Below are positions 38,170 through 46,755 of a DNA stretch of 64,000 nucleotides, piece by piece. Position 1 is the stretch's first letter. The number at the start of each line of letters is the position of its first letter. Where the stretch lies: NCBI RefSeq assembly GCF_015831355.1, contig NZ_JADWYR010000001.1, positions 558,001 through 622,000 on the forward strand, read 5' to 3'. This stretch comes from Panacibacter microcysteis. GTDB lineage: Bacteria > Bacteroidota > Bacteroidia > Chitinophagales > Chitinophagaceae. The notes beneath the pieces are model-generated. The model worked only from the letters and a program-made list of their open reading frames with translations. It was not told the DNA's origin and did no database searches. A program made the position numbers and the translations under genes.

Positions 38170-38742
38170 ATGAAAAAAATATGGCTGGTTGCAGGCCTGC
38201 TGTTTTCAGTAAGTGCCTTTGCACAAACAAAGAAAATTGAATTGAGAAGTTCTGTTGGCTATTTGTCAGATGCACACATCTACACCGCGCTTGATAAAAG
38301 CACGTATTCTTTTTTTGGGTCGCTGTTTAGCAAAGACACTAAAAACTACCGGCTTACAGATTATGGTTCTTTTGCGCAGGACCTCCTGATCTCTTTAAAT
38401 AACCCGCATTTCCAGGTTACCGGCGCTTATGTTTTTGAGCGTTTGAAAATAACCGACTATAGCGGAGAGCAGGAAAGCACCTATAAAAGAAACATGAACA
38501 CCGTTCTTACAGGTTTGCATTACAACTATGTGATGAGAAGAAATTTCAGTGTTTATTCCGGTTTCGAAGCGGGCCTGAGGTTTAATAGCTATACCGGTGA
38601 AACTGATAAAACTGCCATTACACAATTTGCTTACCAAATCGTTGGTGGTGGCATACGTTATGGCAGCACATTTGCCGGTTTTACCGAACTGGGTTTTGGT
38701 GCCAAAGGCTGGATACGAACAGGTATCTCACTGGCTTTCTGA
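38170..38742 (+). CDS. Small outer-membrane barrel-like protein, hypothetical
   Basis: This 190-aa protein has a clear signal peptide (MKKIWLVAGLLFSVSAFAQ). Its alternating hydrophobic strands and aromatic end (GWIRTGISLAF) resemble small outer-membrane beta-barrels. No family is recognised. The ATG at 38170 is chosen over an upstream in-frame GTG at 38146, because the signal peptide starts there. It follows the FG-GAP gene by 62 bp and converges with the GNAT gene. Confidence 0.7.
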   Translation: MKKIWLVAGLLFSVSAFAQTKKIELRSSVGYLSDAHIYTALDKSTYSFFGSLFSKDTKNYRLTDYGSFAQDLLISLNNPHFQVTGAYVFERLKITDYSGEQESTYKRNMNTVLTGLHYNYVMRRNFSVYSGFEAGLRFNSYTGETDKTAITQFAYQIVGGGIRYGSTFAGFTELGFGAKGWIRTGISLAF

Positions 38743-38749
38743 GCAGGCG

Positions 38750-39304
38750 TTACAAGGTAAGCACCATATCAATATTGTCTTTGTCATCGTGCCAGAAATG
38801 GGCAACAGGCGTAAAGCCAAACTTCCCGTAAAAATGCACTGCCCGGCTGTTTGTTGCCTGCACCCCACCCCATAATATTATACTTGTACAACCCTGTTCT
38901 TTCAACGCATCCACAATTATTGTAAACATAGCAGAACCAAGCCCTGTATTTTGAAAGTCATCTGCTACAGACGGCGCATAGGTTACTGTGGTAGCTGCAT
39001 CAAAATGCATGTGCAGTTGCGCATACCGCTCTGCATCAAACGCTATCATACCGCGCTTTACAAGCATGTACGCTTTAATGTCATTACCCAGCCACGCCAC
39101 GTACCGCGCTGTATCATCACCAGGTAAATGATTACAAATATCATTTACCGTAGCTTCGTCAAACGCATGCGGGCCAAACCTTGATTTACTTGCTGCAGAT
39201 AAAGCGTTGAGATATTGTAATAATGCAGGTGCATCGTGCTCATGCAACAAACGCATGTCAACAGAACGGCCATCTTTTAGTAATATCATACCCGGGGCAA
39301 ACAT
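38750..39304 (-). CDS. GNAT family N-acetyltransferase
   Basis: This is a 184-aa cytoplasmic protein of the acetyl-CoA-dependent GNAT fold. Motif A is DDFQNTGLGSAMFTIIVDAL (Q-x-x-G-x-G for the pyrophosphate of CoA). Motif B follows as NSRAVHFYGKFGFTPVAHFW. The N-terminal beta strand (ILLKDGRSVDMRLLHEHDAP) also fits. The substrate is unknown. It ends 7 bp from the convergent barrel gene. Confidence 0.85.
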   Translation of the reverse strand: MFAPGMILLKDGRSVDMRLLHEHDAPALLQYLNALSAASKSRFGPHAFDEATVNDICNHLPGDDTARYVAWLGNDIKAYMLVKRGMIAFDAERYAQLHMHFDAATTVTYAPSVADDFQNTGLGSAMFTIIVDALKEQGCTSIILWGGVQATNSRAVHFYGKFGFTPVAHFWHDDKDNIDMVLTL

Positions 39305-39386
39305 ATCGCAGTTGTTTTAGTGTGTTCAATATAGCATTTATACCAACATGGTGCATCACCCGCTAAAACGATAAACGAAAGCATGA

Positions 39387-39681
39387 TGAACCCGGCAGCA
39401 TTGCTACTATGTAGCTGCTGTTGCGTCGCACTCCTGTACTTTCAAAACAATATGCAGCAACTGCTGCATTGCTTTGTTTTTACAGGCAATGCTTTTGGGT
39501 AAATCAACATATCATTACGCGGCTTATATTCGAACTTGCTTCCAGAATCATGTTGTATGCCGTTTACCACCTGTCTGCATCCGGCAATGAAGCACCACAG
39601 ACCGCTGCGAACAGATGCCATAAAAAACTACCGTACAAGTGAGTGACACAAGGGACGATGCCATAAAATACCGCTGCCTGT
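39387..39681. repeat. Inverted-repeat element 7 (complete pair)
   Basis: The C-subtype left arm (39411-39439) has the outer end AACCCGGCAGCATTGCTACT. The T-subtype right arm starts at 39633 and is preceded by ATGCCATAAAAAACTACC. It occupies most of the 474-bp gap between the GNAT gene and the Cys-framed protein gene; nothing else is evident there. Confidence 0.82.
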
Positions 39682-39778
39682 AAAAACATATTTCCATCTT
39701 ACTAACGAAGCCACCAGCAAACAAAAAAGCTGCCACAGCAATAACGCGAATGGCAGCTATAATAAGAGGGCTGGTGAA

Positions 39779-41050
39779 TTATTCTTCTGTAACCGGTGCA
39801 GGGCAGCAACGGTATTCCTGCGATTGCTCTAAGAGCTCAATTTGTTTTTTGAGTAACTCATTCTGCAGGTGTTTGTGCTGCAGATCAAGTTCCCTTTCGC
39901 GCTGTACTTCGGGTTCGCAAATACCGCAATCATCCATGCAACCCTTTACCATTACACCGGGTGTAGGCAATGCCATGCTGGTATGAAAGCCGTATTCAAT
40001 CTTTGCTTTTTCTGACACACTGCCATCGTCGTTGAGCAGGCCTTCATGCACCAGTTCTTTTTTCACCATGGCTTCCACCACTTCTATTGCACCGGCATTC
40101 AGTGTTGTATCGGTTATACCGGGATTGAATGCAAAAGCGGCCGTGTTGAACAACAACGGAGATACTGCCACATTGCTTACAGGTTTAAACTCTGCTTTTG
40201 TAGCCAGCACCTGTGTAGACAGCAAGCCTATACCGTTACTGCGGCTGTAAGGTGTGGAAGCAATTCTTGTATTGTCAGACTGGCGGTTGTAAACACGGAT
40301 ACTGATACTTTCCAGTTCAAAATCTATATGGTAAACTTTATCGAGCTGGTAAAACAAAAATGTAACGGCATGGCAGTAATTCGGGTTTTTGAATTCGCGG
40401 GAAGAAGATTCGTATTGCTCTTCTGAACTGCCTTCTGCATGTGTTCTGGAAATTGACTCGCCGATTGATATACTGTTTGCTTTGCGGGTACTCATTACAC
40501 TCTCGTTGTGTTTTGATACTGCATGCTGGGTAAGTTCCCTGGCAAATGATGAGCTGCCTTTGGCATTGAAGTTTCCGCTCATATTGGCATCTCCGCCAAA
40601 ACCAAGTATATCTATCCCTGCATCAGCATGGCCATCTACATGCGAGCTGTTCTGGTAACTGGAGTTGGCCGCATCCCTGCTGCTGAAATCAAACATGGTA
40701 TCGCTCATTTGCTGTGCCTGCATGCTTTCTTCGCTCGACTGCACATTGCGGTTGGCAGAAGCGCTGGCGGTATCGTAAGTAAATTTCGAACGCCTGTCAG
40801 ACGTAAAGAGTTTTACTTTTTCGTCAGGCAGTAAGGTGTTGGTATATACAAGGTCTCCCTGTACAAGATCTCCGGGGCAGCGCTTATACACGAAGTTGAA
40901 TTTTACCTCTACCCCAACAGGAAGGTTGGCAAATTTTTCATTGAATTCAGGGCTTTCAGGGCGATAGTTGAGGCGGTAGTTGAAATGCATTGTTTCGCAC
41001 AACTGCTTTCTGTCAACAACAGGGCAGCATTCGGTTGATGATGTTTTCAT
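39779..41050 (-). CDS. Unrecognised 423-aa protein with terminal Cys motifs and coiled coil
   Basis: No family is recognised. There is no signal peptide. The N terminus has a Cys pair (STECCPVV) and a further Cys at 18. A beta-rich domain follows (VYKRCPGDLVQGDLVYTNTL; DEKVKLFTSDRRSKF). Residues about 90-225 are Ser/Asn-rich and probably flexible. A second beta domain begins near NPNYCHAVTFLFYQ. The C-terminal tail has GCMDDCGICEPE, then a heptad-like helix (about 380-410) and a final Cys pair (EYRCCPAP). The Cys clusters could bind metal or form disulfides. It stands alone, with a repeat element downstream of its 3' end. Codon use looks like that of its neighbours. Confidence 0.75.
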   Translation of the reverse strand: MKTSSTECCPVVDRKQLCETMHFNYRLNYRPESPEFNEKFANLPVGVEVKFNFVYKRCPGDLVQGDLVYTNTLLPDEKVKLFTSDRRSKFTYDTASASANRNVQSSEESMQAQQMSDTMFDFSSRDAANSSYQNSSHVDGHADAGIDILGFGGDANMSGNFNAKGSSSFARELTQHAVSKHNESVMSTRKANSISIGESISRTHAEGSSEEQYESSSREFKNPNYCHAVTFLFYQLDKVYHIDFELESISIRVYNRQSDNTRIASTPYSRSNGIGLLSTQVLATKAEFKPVSNVAVSPLLFNTAAFAFNPGITDTTLNAGAIEVVEAMVKKELVHEGLLNDDGSVSEKAKIEYGFHTSMALPTPGVMVKGCMDDCGICEPEVQRERELDLQHKHLQNELLKKQIELLEQSQEYRCCPAPVTEE

Positions 41051-41217
41051 TTGGTTGTTATTTTATAAAAGTTGGTAAAACACAGCAGGGCTGCGTTAAC
41101 GGGTACAAAATAAAACCACAAACATTTGCTTTGCAAGCGTACAAGTACGTGTTTGAACAGCTATTTTTCACCGCGGTTATGCAGTTGCAGTTGTACTTTT
41201 ATTGTATAAAATGCAGT

Positions 41218-41871
41218 ATGAAAAAGAAAGCGCTCACCATAAAAATTTCACCGGAAACGGGCAATGTTTCTGCAACATATTTTTTACCGGAAGATTGTAT
41301 TTGCATGATCGTGCTGGCACATGGTGCAGGTGCTGACATGCACCACAGTTTTATGGAAACACTGGCTGCTGCCTTAGCGGAAAAGAAGATCGGTACACTG
41401 CGTTTCAATTTTCCGTTCATGGAAAACAAAAAGGGCCGACCAGACAAGCCGGAAGTGGCACATGCAACAATAGCCGCTGCCATTGGTAAAGCTTGTACAC
41501 TGTTTCCTGCGTTGCCATTGTTTATTGCCGGTAAATCTTTTGGTGGCAGGATGGGTTCACAATACCTGGCGCTACATAAAGCACCAAACGTAAAAGGAAT
41601 AATTTTTTATGGCTTTCCATTGCATCCTGCAGGCAAACCCTCCACAGAGCGTGCCACGCATTTAAAAGACGTACAACAGCCCATGTTGTTTTTACAGGGC
41701 ACAAAAGATACACTCGCCACATTGCATCTCATTGAAGAAGTGTGCAATGATTTGAAAAACGCAACACTTATTAAACTGGAAGGTGCCGATCATTCATTCA
41801 AAGCAGGTAAACAAGACACGATGACTATGCTTGTGAAAGAAACTGCGGAATGGCTCTATAAACATTTATGA
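41218..41871 (+). CDS. KANL3/TEX30-like alpha/beta hydrolase
   Basis: This is a 217-aa cytoplasmic alpha/beta hydrolase. The N-terminal LAHGAGADMHH is the oxyanion-hole region and LRFNFPFMEN is characteristic of the KANL3/TEX30-type dienelactone-hydrolase relatives. The triad is S107 (AGKSFGGR), probable D164 (GTKDTL) and H192 (GADHSF). The ORF extends upstream to 40990, but the ATG at 41218 matches family start and length. The bacterial substrate is unknown. It converges with an SDR gene, 18 bp apart. Confidence 0.85.
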   Translation: MKKKALTIKISPETGNVSATYFLPEDCICMIVLAHGAGADMHHSFMETLAAALAEKKIGTLRFNFPFMENKKGRPDKPEVAHATIAAAIGKACTLFPALPLFIAGKSFGGRMGSQYLALHKAPNVKGIIFYGFPLHPAGKPSTERATHLKDVQQPMLFLQGTKDTLATLHLIEEVCNDLKNATLIKLEGADHSFKAGKQDTMTMLVKETAEWLYKHL

Positions 41872-41889
41872 TTGCAATTGTTGCTGTCG

Positions 41890-42696
41890 TTAACCGTTGT
41901 CTTCAAAGCCCGGGTATAACGTCATGCCACCGTCAACAAACAACGTAGTACCATTTACATAGTCAGCATCATCACTCGCCAGCCATACAGCAGCTTTGGC
42001 AACGTCTTCCACTACGCCAATACGTTTTTGCGGTATAAGCTTCAGCAGTTTCTGCACATCTTCTTTCGTATCCCATGCATCTTCATTAATTGATGTCTTG
42101 ATAGCACCCGGTGCAATACTGTTGATTCGGATCTTTTTTGGCGCAAACTCCTGCGCAAGACTTTTCATCATCAGCATAACACCACCTTTACTGGCGGCAT
42201 AATTTACATGGCCCGCCCATGGTATCACTTCATGTACGCTGCTCATGCAAATGATCTTGCCGATAGCCTTAGACAAATCTGTTTTGCCCCGGCGCAAAAA
42301 TTCTTTTATCGCTTCACGGGCACACAGAAACTGCCCGGTAAGGTTTACGCCTATCACAAAGTTCCAGTCTTCCAGCGTCATGTCTGTAAAGCTTGCATCA
42401 CGCTGCAGTCCGGCATTATTAACGAGTATATCTACCGTTCCATATTGCTCAACCACTTTGCGGAACATCTCAATCACTTCTGCTTCTTTGCTTACATCGC
42501 ATTGAATGCCTGAAGCCTTCCCACTTTCTTTGTGTATGTCACTTACCACTTTATCTGCCGTCTCCTTACTTTTCGCTGAAGGGTAATTGATGATCACTGT
42601 TGCGCCTGCCTTTGCCATCTCTTTTGCGCACGCTGCACCAATACCCCTGCTGCTGCCTGTAATAATAGCTACCTGCCCGTTAAGTTTCTTTTCCAT
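41890..42696 (-). CDS. Short-chain dehydrogenase (glucose 1-dehydrogenase-like)
   Basis: This classical SDR of 268 aa uses NAD(P). The cofactor loop is TGSSRGIG (13-20), followed by NNAG near 94, the catalytic Ser in MSSVHEV and the YAASK pair. The C-terminal VNGTTLFVDGGMTLYPGF is typical of glucose 1-dehydrogenase-type members. The substrate is not certain. A solo repeat arm lies upstream of its start. Confidence 0.88.
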   Translation of the reverse strand: MEKKLNGQVAIITGSSRGIGAACAKEMAKAGATVIINYPSAKSKETADKVVSDIHKESGKASGIQCDVSKEAEVIEMFRKVVEQYGTVDILVNNAGLQRDASFTDMTLEDWNFVIGVNLTGQFLCAREAIKEFLRRGKTDLSKAIGKIICMSSVHEVIPWAGHVNYAASKGGVMLMMKSLAQEFAPKKIRINSIAPGAIKTSINEDAWDTKEDVQKLLKLIPQKRIGVVEDVAKAAVWLASDDADYVNGTTLFVDGGMTLYPGFEDNG

Positions 42697-42731
42697 GAGT
42701 ATCTGTTGAATAATTTTTGTAAGATTTTGAT

Positions 42732-42780
42732 ACCGGCTGCATTGCTGCTATGAAGCTTTTGTTGTGTCACTCACTTGTAC
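42732..42780. repeat. Solo left arm of the inverted-repeat family
   Basis: The T-subtype arm (GTTGTGTCACTCACTTGTAC at 42761-42780) has ACCGGCTGCATTGCTG at its outer end and no right arm before the tRNA. The rest of the 655-bp gap holds the tRNA, its terminator and the promoter of the next gene. Confidence 0.72.
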
Positions 42781-42974
42781 TGCAACAAGCATTGCAGCAT
42801 AGTGAATCCCGCTTGTGTTCACTCAAAGAACCATATCACACTACGCAACAAAAGTTATCATTGATTAAGGTTACAAATACTCTGCCTTTTGTTAGTGCAA
42901 TGAGTTTCAACGACGGACAAAAAGAAAAGTGTGGAGAATAATGGATAAGATTAGTAATCGATAAGAAAAAAGAA

Positions 42975-42996
42975 AAAGCCGCTTTGCAGCGGCTTT
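42975..42996 (-). terminator. Intrinsic terminator of tRNA-Lys
   Basis: AAAGCCGCT (42975-42983) pairs with AGCGGCTTT (42988-42996) over a 4-base loop. The (-) strand then continues TCTTTTTTC, a U-tract. It lies just after the tRNA 3' end. Confidence 0.8.
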
Positions 42997-43004
42997 ACTT
43001 TTTG

Positions 43005-43077
43005 TGATCCCGTTGGGACTCGAACCCAAGACCCATACATTAAAAGTGTATTGCTCTACCAACTGAGCTACGGAATC
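43005..43077 (-). tRNA. tRNA-Lys (TTT anticodon)
   Basis: On the (-) strand the cloverleaf folds fully. Acceptor GATTCCG pairs with CGGGATC, the D arm is GCTC...GAGC, and the anticodon arm is ATACA-CTTTTAA-TGTAT with anticodon TTT. The T arm TTGGG-TTCGAGT-CCCAA is standard. The discriminator base is A and CCA is not encoded. It is 73 nt long. Confidence 0.96.
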
Positions 43078-43302
43078 TCCTTGTACTTTGCAGTACCCCT
43101 TTGTTTTGGGAGTGCAAAAATAGGCCAAAACACTATTCCCCCAAACTTTTACTCATTTTTTTTCTGGCCTGCTAAAAAAATCCCATCGTCGCGTATAGTA
43201 ACACACGCATTTCATTTTTGTTCACCCGGCTATTTTCTTTGCTGCAACTTTATCTCTCACTAAACATACAACACACTGCATAAATTGAAAGTCTTAAAAC
43301 CA

Positions 43303-43332
43303 TTTCAGTCATGGGATTAACATTTACTTTTG
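43303..43332 (+). promoter_or_regulatory. Candidate Bacteroidota promoter of the SDR gene
   Basis: TACTTTTG (43325-43332) matches TAnnTTTG and lies 19 bp before the ATG at 43352. TTTC at 43303-43306 approximates the TTTG element, 18 bp upstream. Confidence 0.4.
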
Positions 43333-43351
43333 CCATCATTAAACAAAGTAT

Positions 43352-44158
43352 ATGTCTTATTTCAGCAATAAGGTAGTCATTGTAACGGGAGGCTCAGACG
43401 GTATAGGAAAAGCATTGGTAGAATCATTGCTGCAGCAAGGTGCCAGGGTGGCTACATGTGCCCGCAATTTTGATAAGCTGTACCAGCTTGGAAAAATGCA
43501 TGCGGGCAAATCATTGTTTACATCTGCCATGGATGTAAGTAATGAAAATGAATGCAAACTTTTTATTGATGATGTGATCAAAACATATGGGGCTATCGAT
43601 ATACTCATTAACAATGCTGGCATTTCCATGCGTGCCATGTTTAAAGACGTTGCCATAGATACCATGAGAAAAGTGATGGACATCAATTTTTGGGGTACTG
43701 TATATTTCAGCAAGTATGCCCTGCCATATATTACCAAACAACAGGGTACCATTGTAGCGGTTTCTTCTATAGCCGGTTTCCGTGGTTTGCCCGGCCGCGC
43801 AGGCTATTCGGCTTCTAAATTTGCCATGAACGGTTTTATGGAGGCCTTGCGCACAGAGCTGCTTGAAACCGGAGTGCATGTGATGTGGGTATCACCTGGC
43901 TTTACCGCTTCCAACATCCGCAATGCCGCACTTACCAAAGACGGTACACCACAGGGCGCCTCTCCGCTGGAAGAGGGCATCCTGATGAGTGCCGAAGACT
44001 GCGCCACACAAATACTGGATGCCATACAAAAGAAAAAACGCACACTCATCTTTTCGTCAGATGATAAACGTACCGTTTTATTGAACAAACTGATTCCCTC
44101 TTTAACTGATAAACTCGTTCATAAATTCTTTTTTAAAAACGGTGAGTTGGTTAAATAA
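43352..44158 (+). CDS. Short-chain dehydrogenase/reductase
   Basis: This 268-aa SDR has the cofactor motif TGGSDGIG (12-19), NNAG near 88-91, catalytic Ser in AVSSIAGF and the YSASK pair. The extended C terminus (KLIPSLTDKLVHKFFFKNG) resembles ketosphinganine-reductase-like/DHRS7-type SDRs, which reduce lipid-type ketones. The specific substrate is inference. It lies 24 bp upstream of the SAM hydrolase gene. Confidence 0.86.
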   Translation: MSYFSNKVVIVTGGSDGIGKALVESLLQQGARVATCARNFDKLYQLGKMHAGKSLFTSAMDVSNENECKLFIDDVIKTYGAIDILINNAGISMRAMFKDVAIDTMRKVMDINFWGTVYFSKYALPYITKQQGTIVAVSSIAGFRGLPGRAGYSASKFAMNGFMEALRTELLETGVHVMWVSPGFTASNIRNAALTKDGTPQGASPLEEGILMSAEDCATQILDAIQKKKRTLIFSSDDKRTVLLNKLIPSLTDKLVHKFFFKNGELVK

Positions 44159-44182
44159 CCGGTTCACATTTGTACTATCTGC

Positions 44183-44992
44183 ATGCCTGTAATAACTCTC
44201 TCAAGCGATATCGGCCTGAATGATTACCTGGTTGGCGCAATAAAAGGCCAGCTTCTAACTGCTATGCCTGACTGCGCTATTGCAGACATCTCTCACCAGT
44301 TAACAGCGTTTGACTACCAGCAGGCTGCTTACATCTGTGGCAATGCTTTCGGCTATTTTCCCGGCGACACCTTTCATATTATCATCGTAAACTTCTTTGA
44401 CCAACACCCGAAACGCATGCTGCTGGCTGAATACAACAGCCAGTACATTATTTGCCCGGACAATGGCATCCTTACCATGATCACTCAATCGAAACCGGTT
44501 GATATAAAAGCAATACCTATACCGGCCACTGCCAAAAGCCTGCTTGATGCCACAAAGCTGATTGCAGATTGTATAAAGCAAATGATCACGGGTAAAAAAC
44601 CAGACACTACAGAAGTCAAAGACATTGAAGAAAAATATCCCATGCGCTCTGCCGTGGGTACAGATTGGATTGACAGCCAGATCATCTTTATTGACAACTT
44701 TGAGAATGTGGTATTGAACGTTACCAAAAGTGAATTTGAAGAAATACGGGCGGGCAGAAGTTTCCGGATTGTACTGATGCGCAACAGTGAATTCATTACA
44801 AGGATCAGCGATAATTATGCTGCCGTACAACCCGGCGAAAACCTGGCCTTTTTCAATGCTGGAGGTTACCTTGAAATTGCCATCAACAAAGGCAACGTGG
44901 CGGGTTTATTCGGCCTGCAGCGCTATGCCAATGCTTCCAACATGCAAAACAGGCTGCTTTACCAGACGGTAAGGATTTTGTTTGAATCATGA
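44183..44992 (+). CDS. SAM hydroxide adenosyltransferase (DUF62 family)
   Basis: This 269-aa cytoplasmic enzyme belongs to the fluorinase-like family whose common members hydrolyse S-adenosylmethionine to adenosine and methionine. The N-terminal ITLSSDIGLNDYLVGAIKG, the ADISHQL segment and the C-terminal beta-barrel with DNFENVVLNV and LAFFNAGGYLEIAINKGN are characteristic. The long halide-binding loop of fluorinases is not evident. The protein has no membrane part. It is probably co-transcribed with the preceding SDR. Confidence 0.9.
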   Translation: MPVITLSSDIGLNDYLVGAIKGQLLTAMPDCAIADISHQLTAFDYQQAAYICGNAFGYFPGDTFHIIIVNFFDQHPKRMLLAEYNSQYIICPDNGILTMITQSKPVDIKAIPIPATAKSLLDATKLIADCIKQMITGKKPDTTEVKDIEEKYPMRSAVGTDWIDSQIIFIDNFENVVLNVTKSEFEEIRAGRSFRIVLMRNSEFITRISDNYAAVQPGENLAFFNAGGYLEIAINKGNVAGLFGLQRYANASNMQNRLLYQTVRILFES

Positions 44993-45150
44993 GACGTGAG
45001 ACGTGAAACGTGAGGCGGGAAACGTAAAACGCTTAAAGCTAATTTCCTTCAATAAAATTCCCTCCGCTTCAGTCTTCGTTTCACACCTCAAATCTACTAC
45101 TCACCATTCACCCTTCACCCTTCACCCCTCACCATTGCCCATTCACCTTC
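44990..45150. repeat. Low-complexity GTGARAC and TTCACC tandem tracts
   Basis: Directly after the SAM hydrolase stop are about six degenerate copies of GTGAGAC/GTGAAAC (44992-45030). From about 45090 there are seven or more TTCACC/CTCACC copies. They make up most of the 226-bp gap. No coding frame fits. Confidence 0.65.
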
Positions 45151-45171
45151 CGCCGCCGCCTGGCTCAAAAA

Positions 45172-45197
45172 AAAGCCGGCACGAGTGTACCGGCTTT
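45172..45197 (-). terminator. Intrinsic terminator of icd
   Basis: AAAGCCGG (45172-45179) pairs with CCGGCTTT (45190-45197) around a 10-base loop. On the (-) strand the hairpin runs into TTTTTTGAG. It lies 21 bp after the icd stop and may also stop (+) transcripts. Confidence 0.82.
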
Positions 45198-45218
45198 ATA
45201 AAATATCGATTGGCTGCA

Positions 45219-46451
45219 TTACTTTACCAACTTAGCTTTCAGGTTGGTATCAAGTGCATCCAGGAACTCTTCTGTATACAGATAATGTTCGCCGTGGTTA
45301 ACCTTGTTGCCGTATATACATACCGCAAGGTCTTTAGTCATTTTCCCGCTTTCCACTGTTTCAATACAAACAGCTTCCAGTGCATGACAAAAATCGATAA
45401 GCTCCTGGTTGTTATCCAGCTTACCACGAAACTCCAAACCTCTTGTCCATGCAAAGATGGAAGCAATCGGGTTGGTAGAGGTTGGCTTACCTTTCTGGTG
45501 CTCGCGGTAGTGGCGTGTAACGGTACCGTGCGCAGCTTCAGCTTCCATCACTTTACCATCAGGCGTTACAAGTGTAGAAGTCATTAAACCCAATGATCCA
45601 AAACCCTGTGCCACCGTATCGCTCTGCACATCGCCATCGTAGTTCTTACAGGCCCATACAAAATTGCCATTCCATTTCAATGCAGAAGCAACCATGTCAT
45701 CAATCAAACGGTGCTCATACGTAATGCCTGCAGCATCAAAATCTTTTTTGAATTCATTCTGGTAAATGTCTTCAAAAATATCTTTAAAGCGACCATCGTA
45801 TTTCTTAAGAATGGTATTCTTTGTTGAAAGATACAAAGGCCATTTCTTCTGTAATGCAGTGTTAAAGCAGCTTCTCGCAAAACCTTTAATGCTTTCATCT
45901 GTGTTGTACATAGCAAGCGCAACACCATCACCTTTAAAGTTGAATACTTCAAACTCCTGTGTTGTGCCATCTTCGCCTTCAAACTTTATGGTAAGCTTAC
46001 CCTTGCCTTTGGTCACAAAATCTGTAGCACGGTACTGGTCTCCAAAAGCGTGGCGGCCAATACAAATCGGTGCTGTCCAGTTAGGCACCAGGCGTGGTAC
46101 GTTTTTACAAACGATCGGCTCACGAAATACTGTACCATCAAGTATGTTACGAATGGTGCCGTTAGGGCTCTTCCACATTTGTTTCAGCTTAAACTCTTCC
46201 ACGCGTGCCTCATCGGGCGTAATGGTGGCGCATTTAATACCTACACCATATTGCCTTATTGCATTGGCTGCATCAACCGTAACCTGGTCGTTTGTTTCAT
46301 CGCGATATTCCATACCAAGGTCATAGTACTTTATATCAACGTCTATATAGGGAAGGATCAGTTTCTCTTTGATAAATTTCCAGATGATGCGTGTCATCTC
46401 ATCTCCGTCCAGTTCAACAACGGGATTGGCAACTTTAATTTTTTGACTCAT
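45219..46451 (-). CDS. icd: NADP-dependent isocitrate dehydrogenase
   Basis: This TCA-cycle enzyme of 410 aa oxidises isocitrate to 2-oxoglutarate with NADP. It belongs to the homodimeric, eukaryote-like subfamily. Typical signatures are [50 protein letters not shown] and [16 protein letters not shown]. Mg-binding aspartates lie in the [10 protein letters not shown] region and the Asp-rich segment nearby. It stands alone with its own terminator, and a repeat arm lies upstream. Confidence 0.97.
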   Translation of the reverse strand: MSQKIKVANPVVELDGDEMTRIIWKFIKEKLILPYIDVDIKYYDLGMEYRDETNDQVTVDAANAIRQYGVGIKCATITPDEARVEEFKLKQMWKSPNGTIRNILDGTVFREPIVCKNVPRLVPNWTAPICIGRHAFGDQYRATDFVTKGKGKLTIKFEGEDGTTQEFEVFNFKGDGVALAMYNTDESIKGFARSCFNTALQKKWPLYLSTKNTILKKYDGRFKDIFEDIYQNEFKKDFDAAGITYEHRLIDDMVASALKWNGNFVWACKNYDGDVQSDTVAQGFGSLGLMTSTLVTPDGKVMEAEAAHGTVTRHYREHQKGKPTSTNPIASIFAWTRGLEFRGKLDNNQELIDFCHALEAVCIETVESGKMTKDLAVCIYGNKVNHGEHYLYTEEFLDALDTNLKAKLVK

Positions 46452-46487
46452 GCTCGTTCGATTTTTTTTGGTTGGTTAAACGGACTG

Positions 46488-46495
46488 CAAATGTA
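46488..46495 (-). promoter_or_regulatory. Candidate -7 element of icd
   Basis: On the (-) strand this reads TACATTTG, an exact TAnnTTTG match, 36 bp before the start codon. A CAAA (TTTG on -) lies 23 bp further upstream, a looser spacing than usual. Confidence 0.35.
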
Positions 46496-46558
46496 AATGT
46501 TTAGCGATTTACAAGCTGCAAACAATTTTACGTTTAAACTAACGCCAGTTAATGTATG

Positions 46559-46632
46559 AACCCGGCATCAGCACTTTGTGGCATCGCCTGTTGCGTCGCA
46601 CACTTGTACGGTAGTTTCTCATGGCGGCAGGT
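46559..46632. repeat. Solo left arm of the inverted-repeat family
   Basis: A perfect C-subtype arm (46579-46609) has the outer end AACCCGGCATCAGC and the inner extension CGGTAGTTT...ATGGCGGCAG. No right arm follows before the S33 hydrolase gene. It lies about 130 bp upstream of icd in a 304-bp gap that otherwise holds only the icd promoter candidate. Confidence 0.75.
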
Positions 46633-46755
46633 TGCTGAGTACACTGTGTTCGTCTTATTTTTTTCAACCACAGAGGTAAAGAAGTAATGCGCGGAGTGAT
46701 ATGAGTTTAGTTTAATAGAAAAATGCACATGACTTTTAATTGCAGAACAAATCAT

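Noticed and set aside
40990-41217. Upstream extension of the KANL3-like hydrolase
   Set aside because: The added 76 residues are Cys/Gln-rich, overlap the start of the divergent gene, and lack family resemblance; the ATG at 41218 fits the family length.
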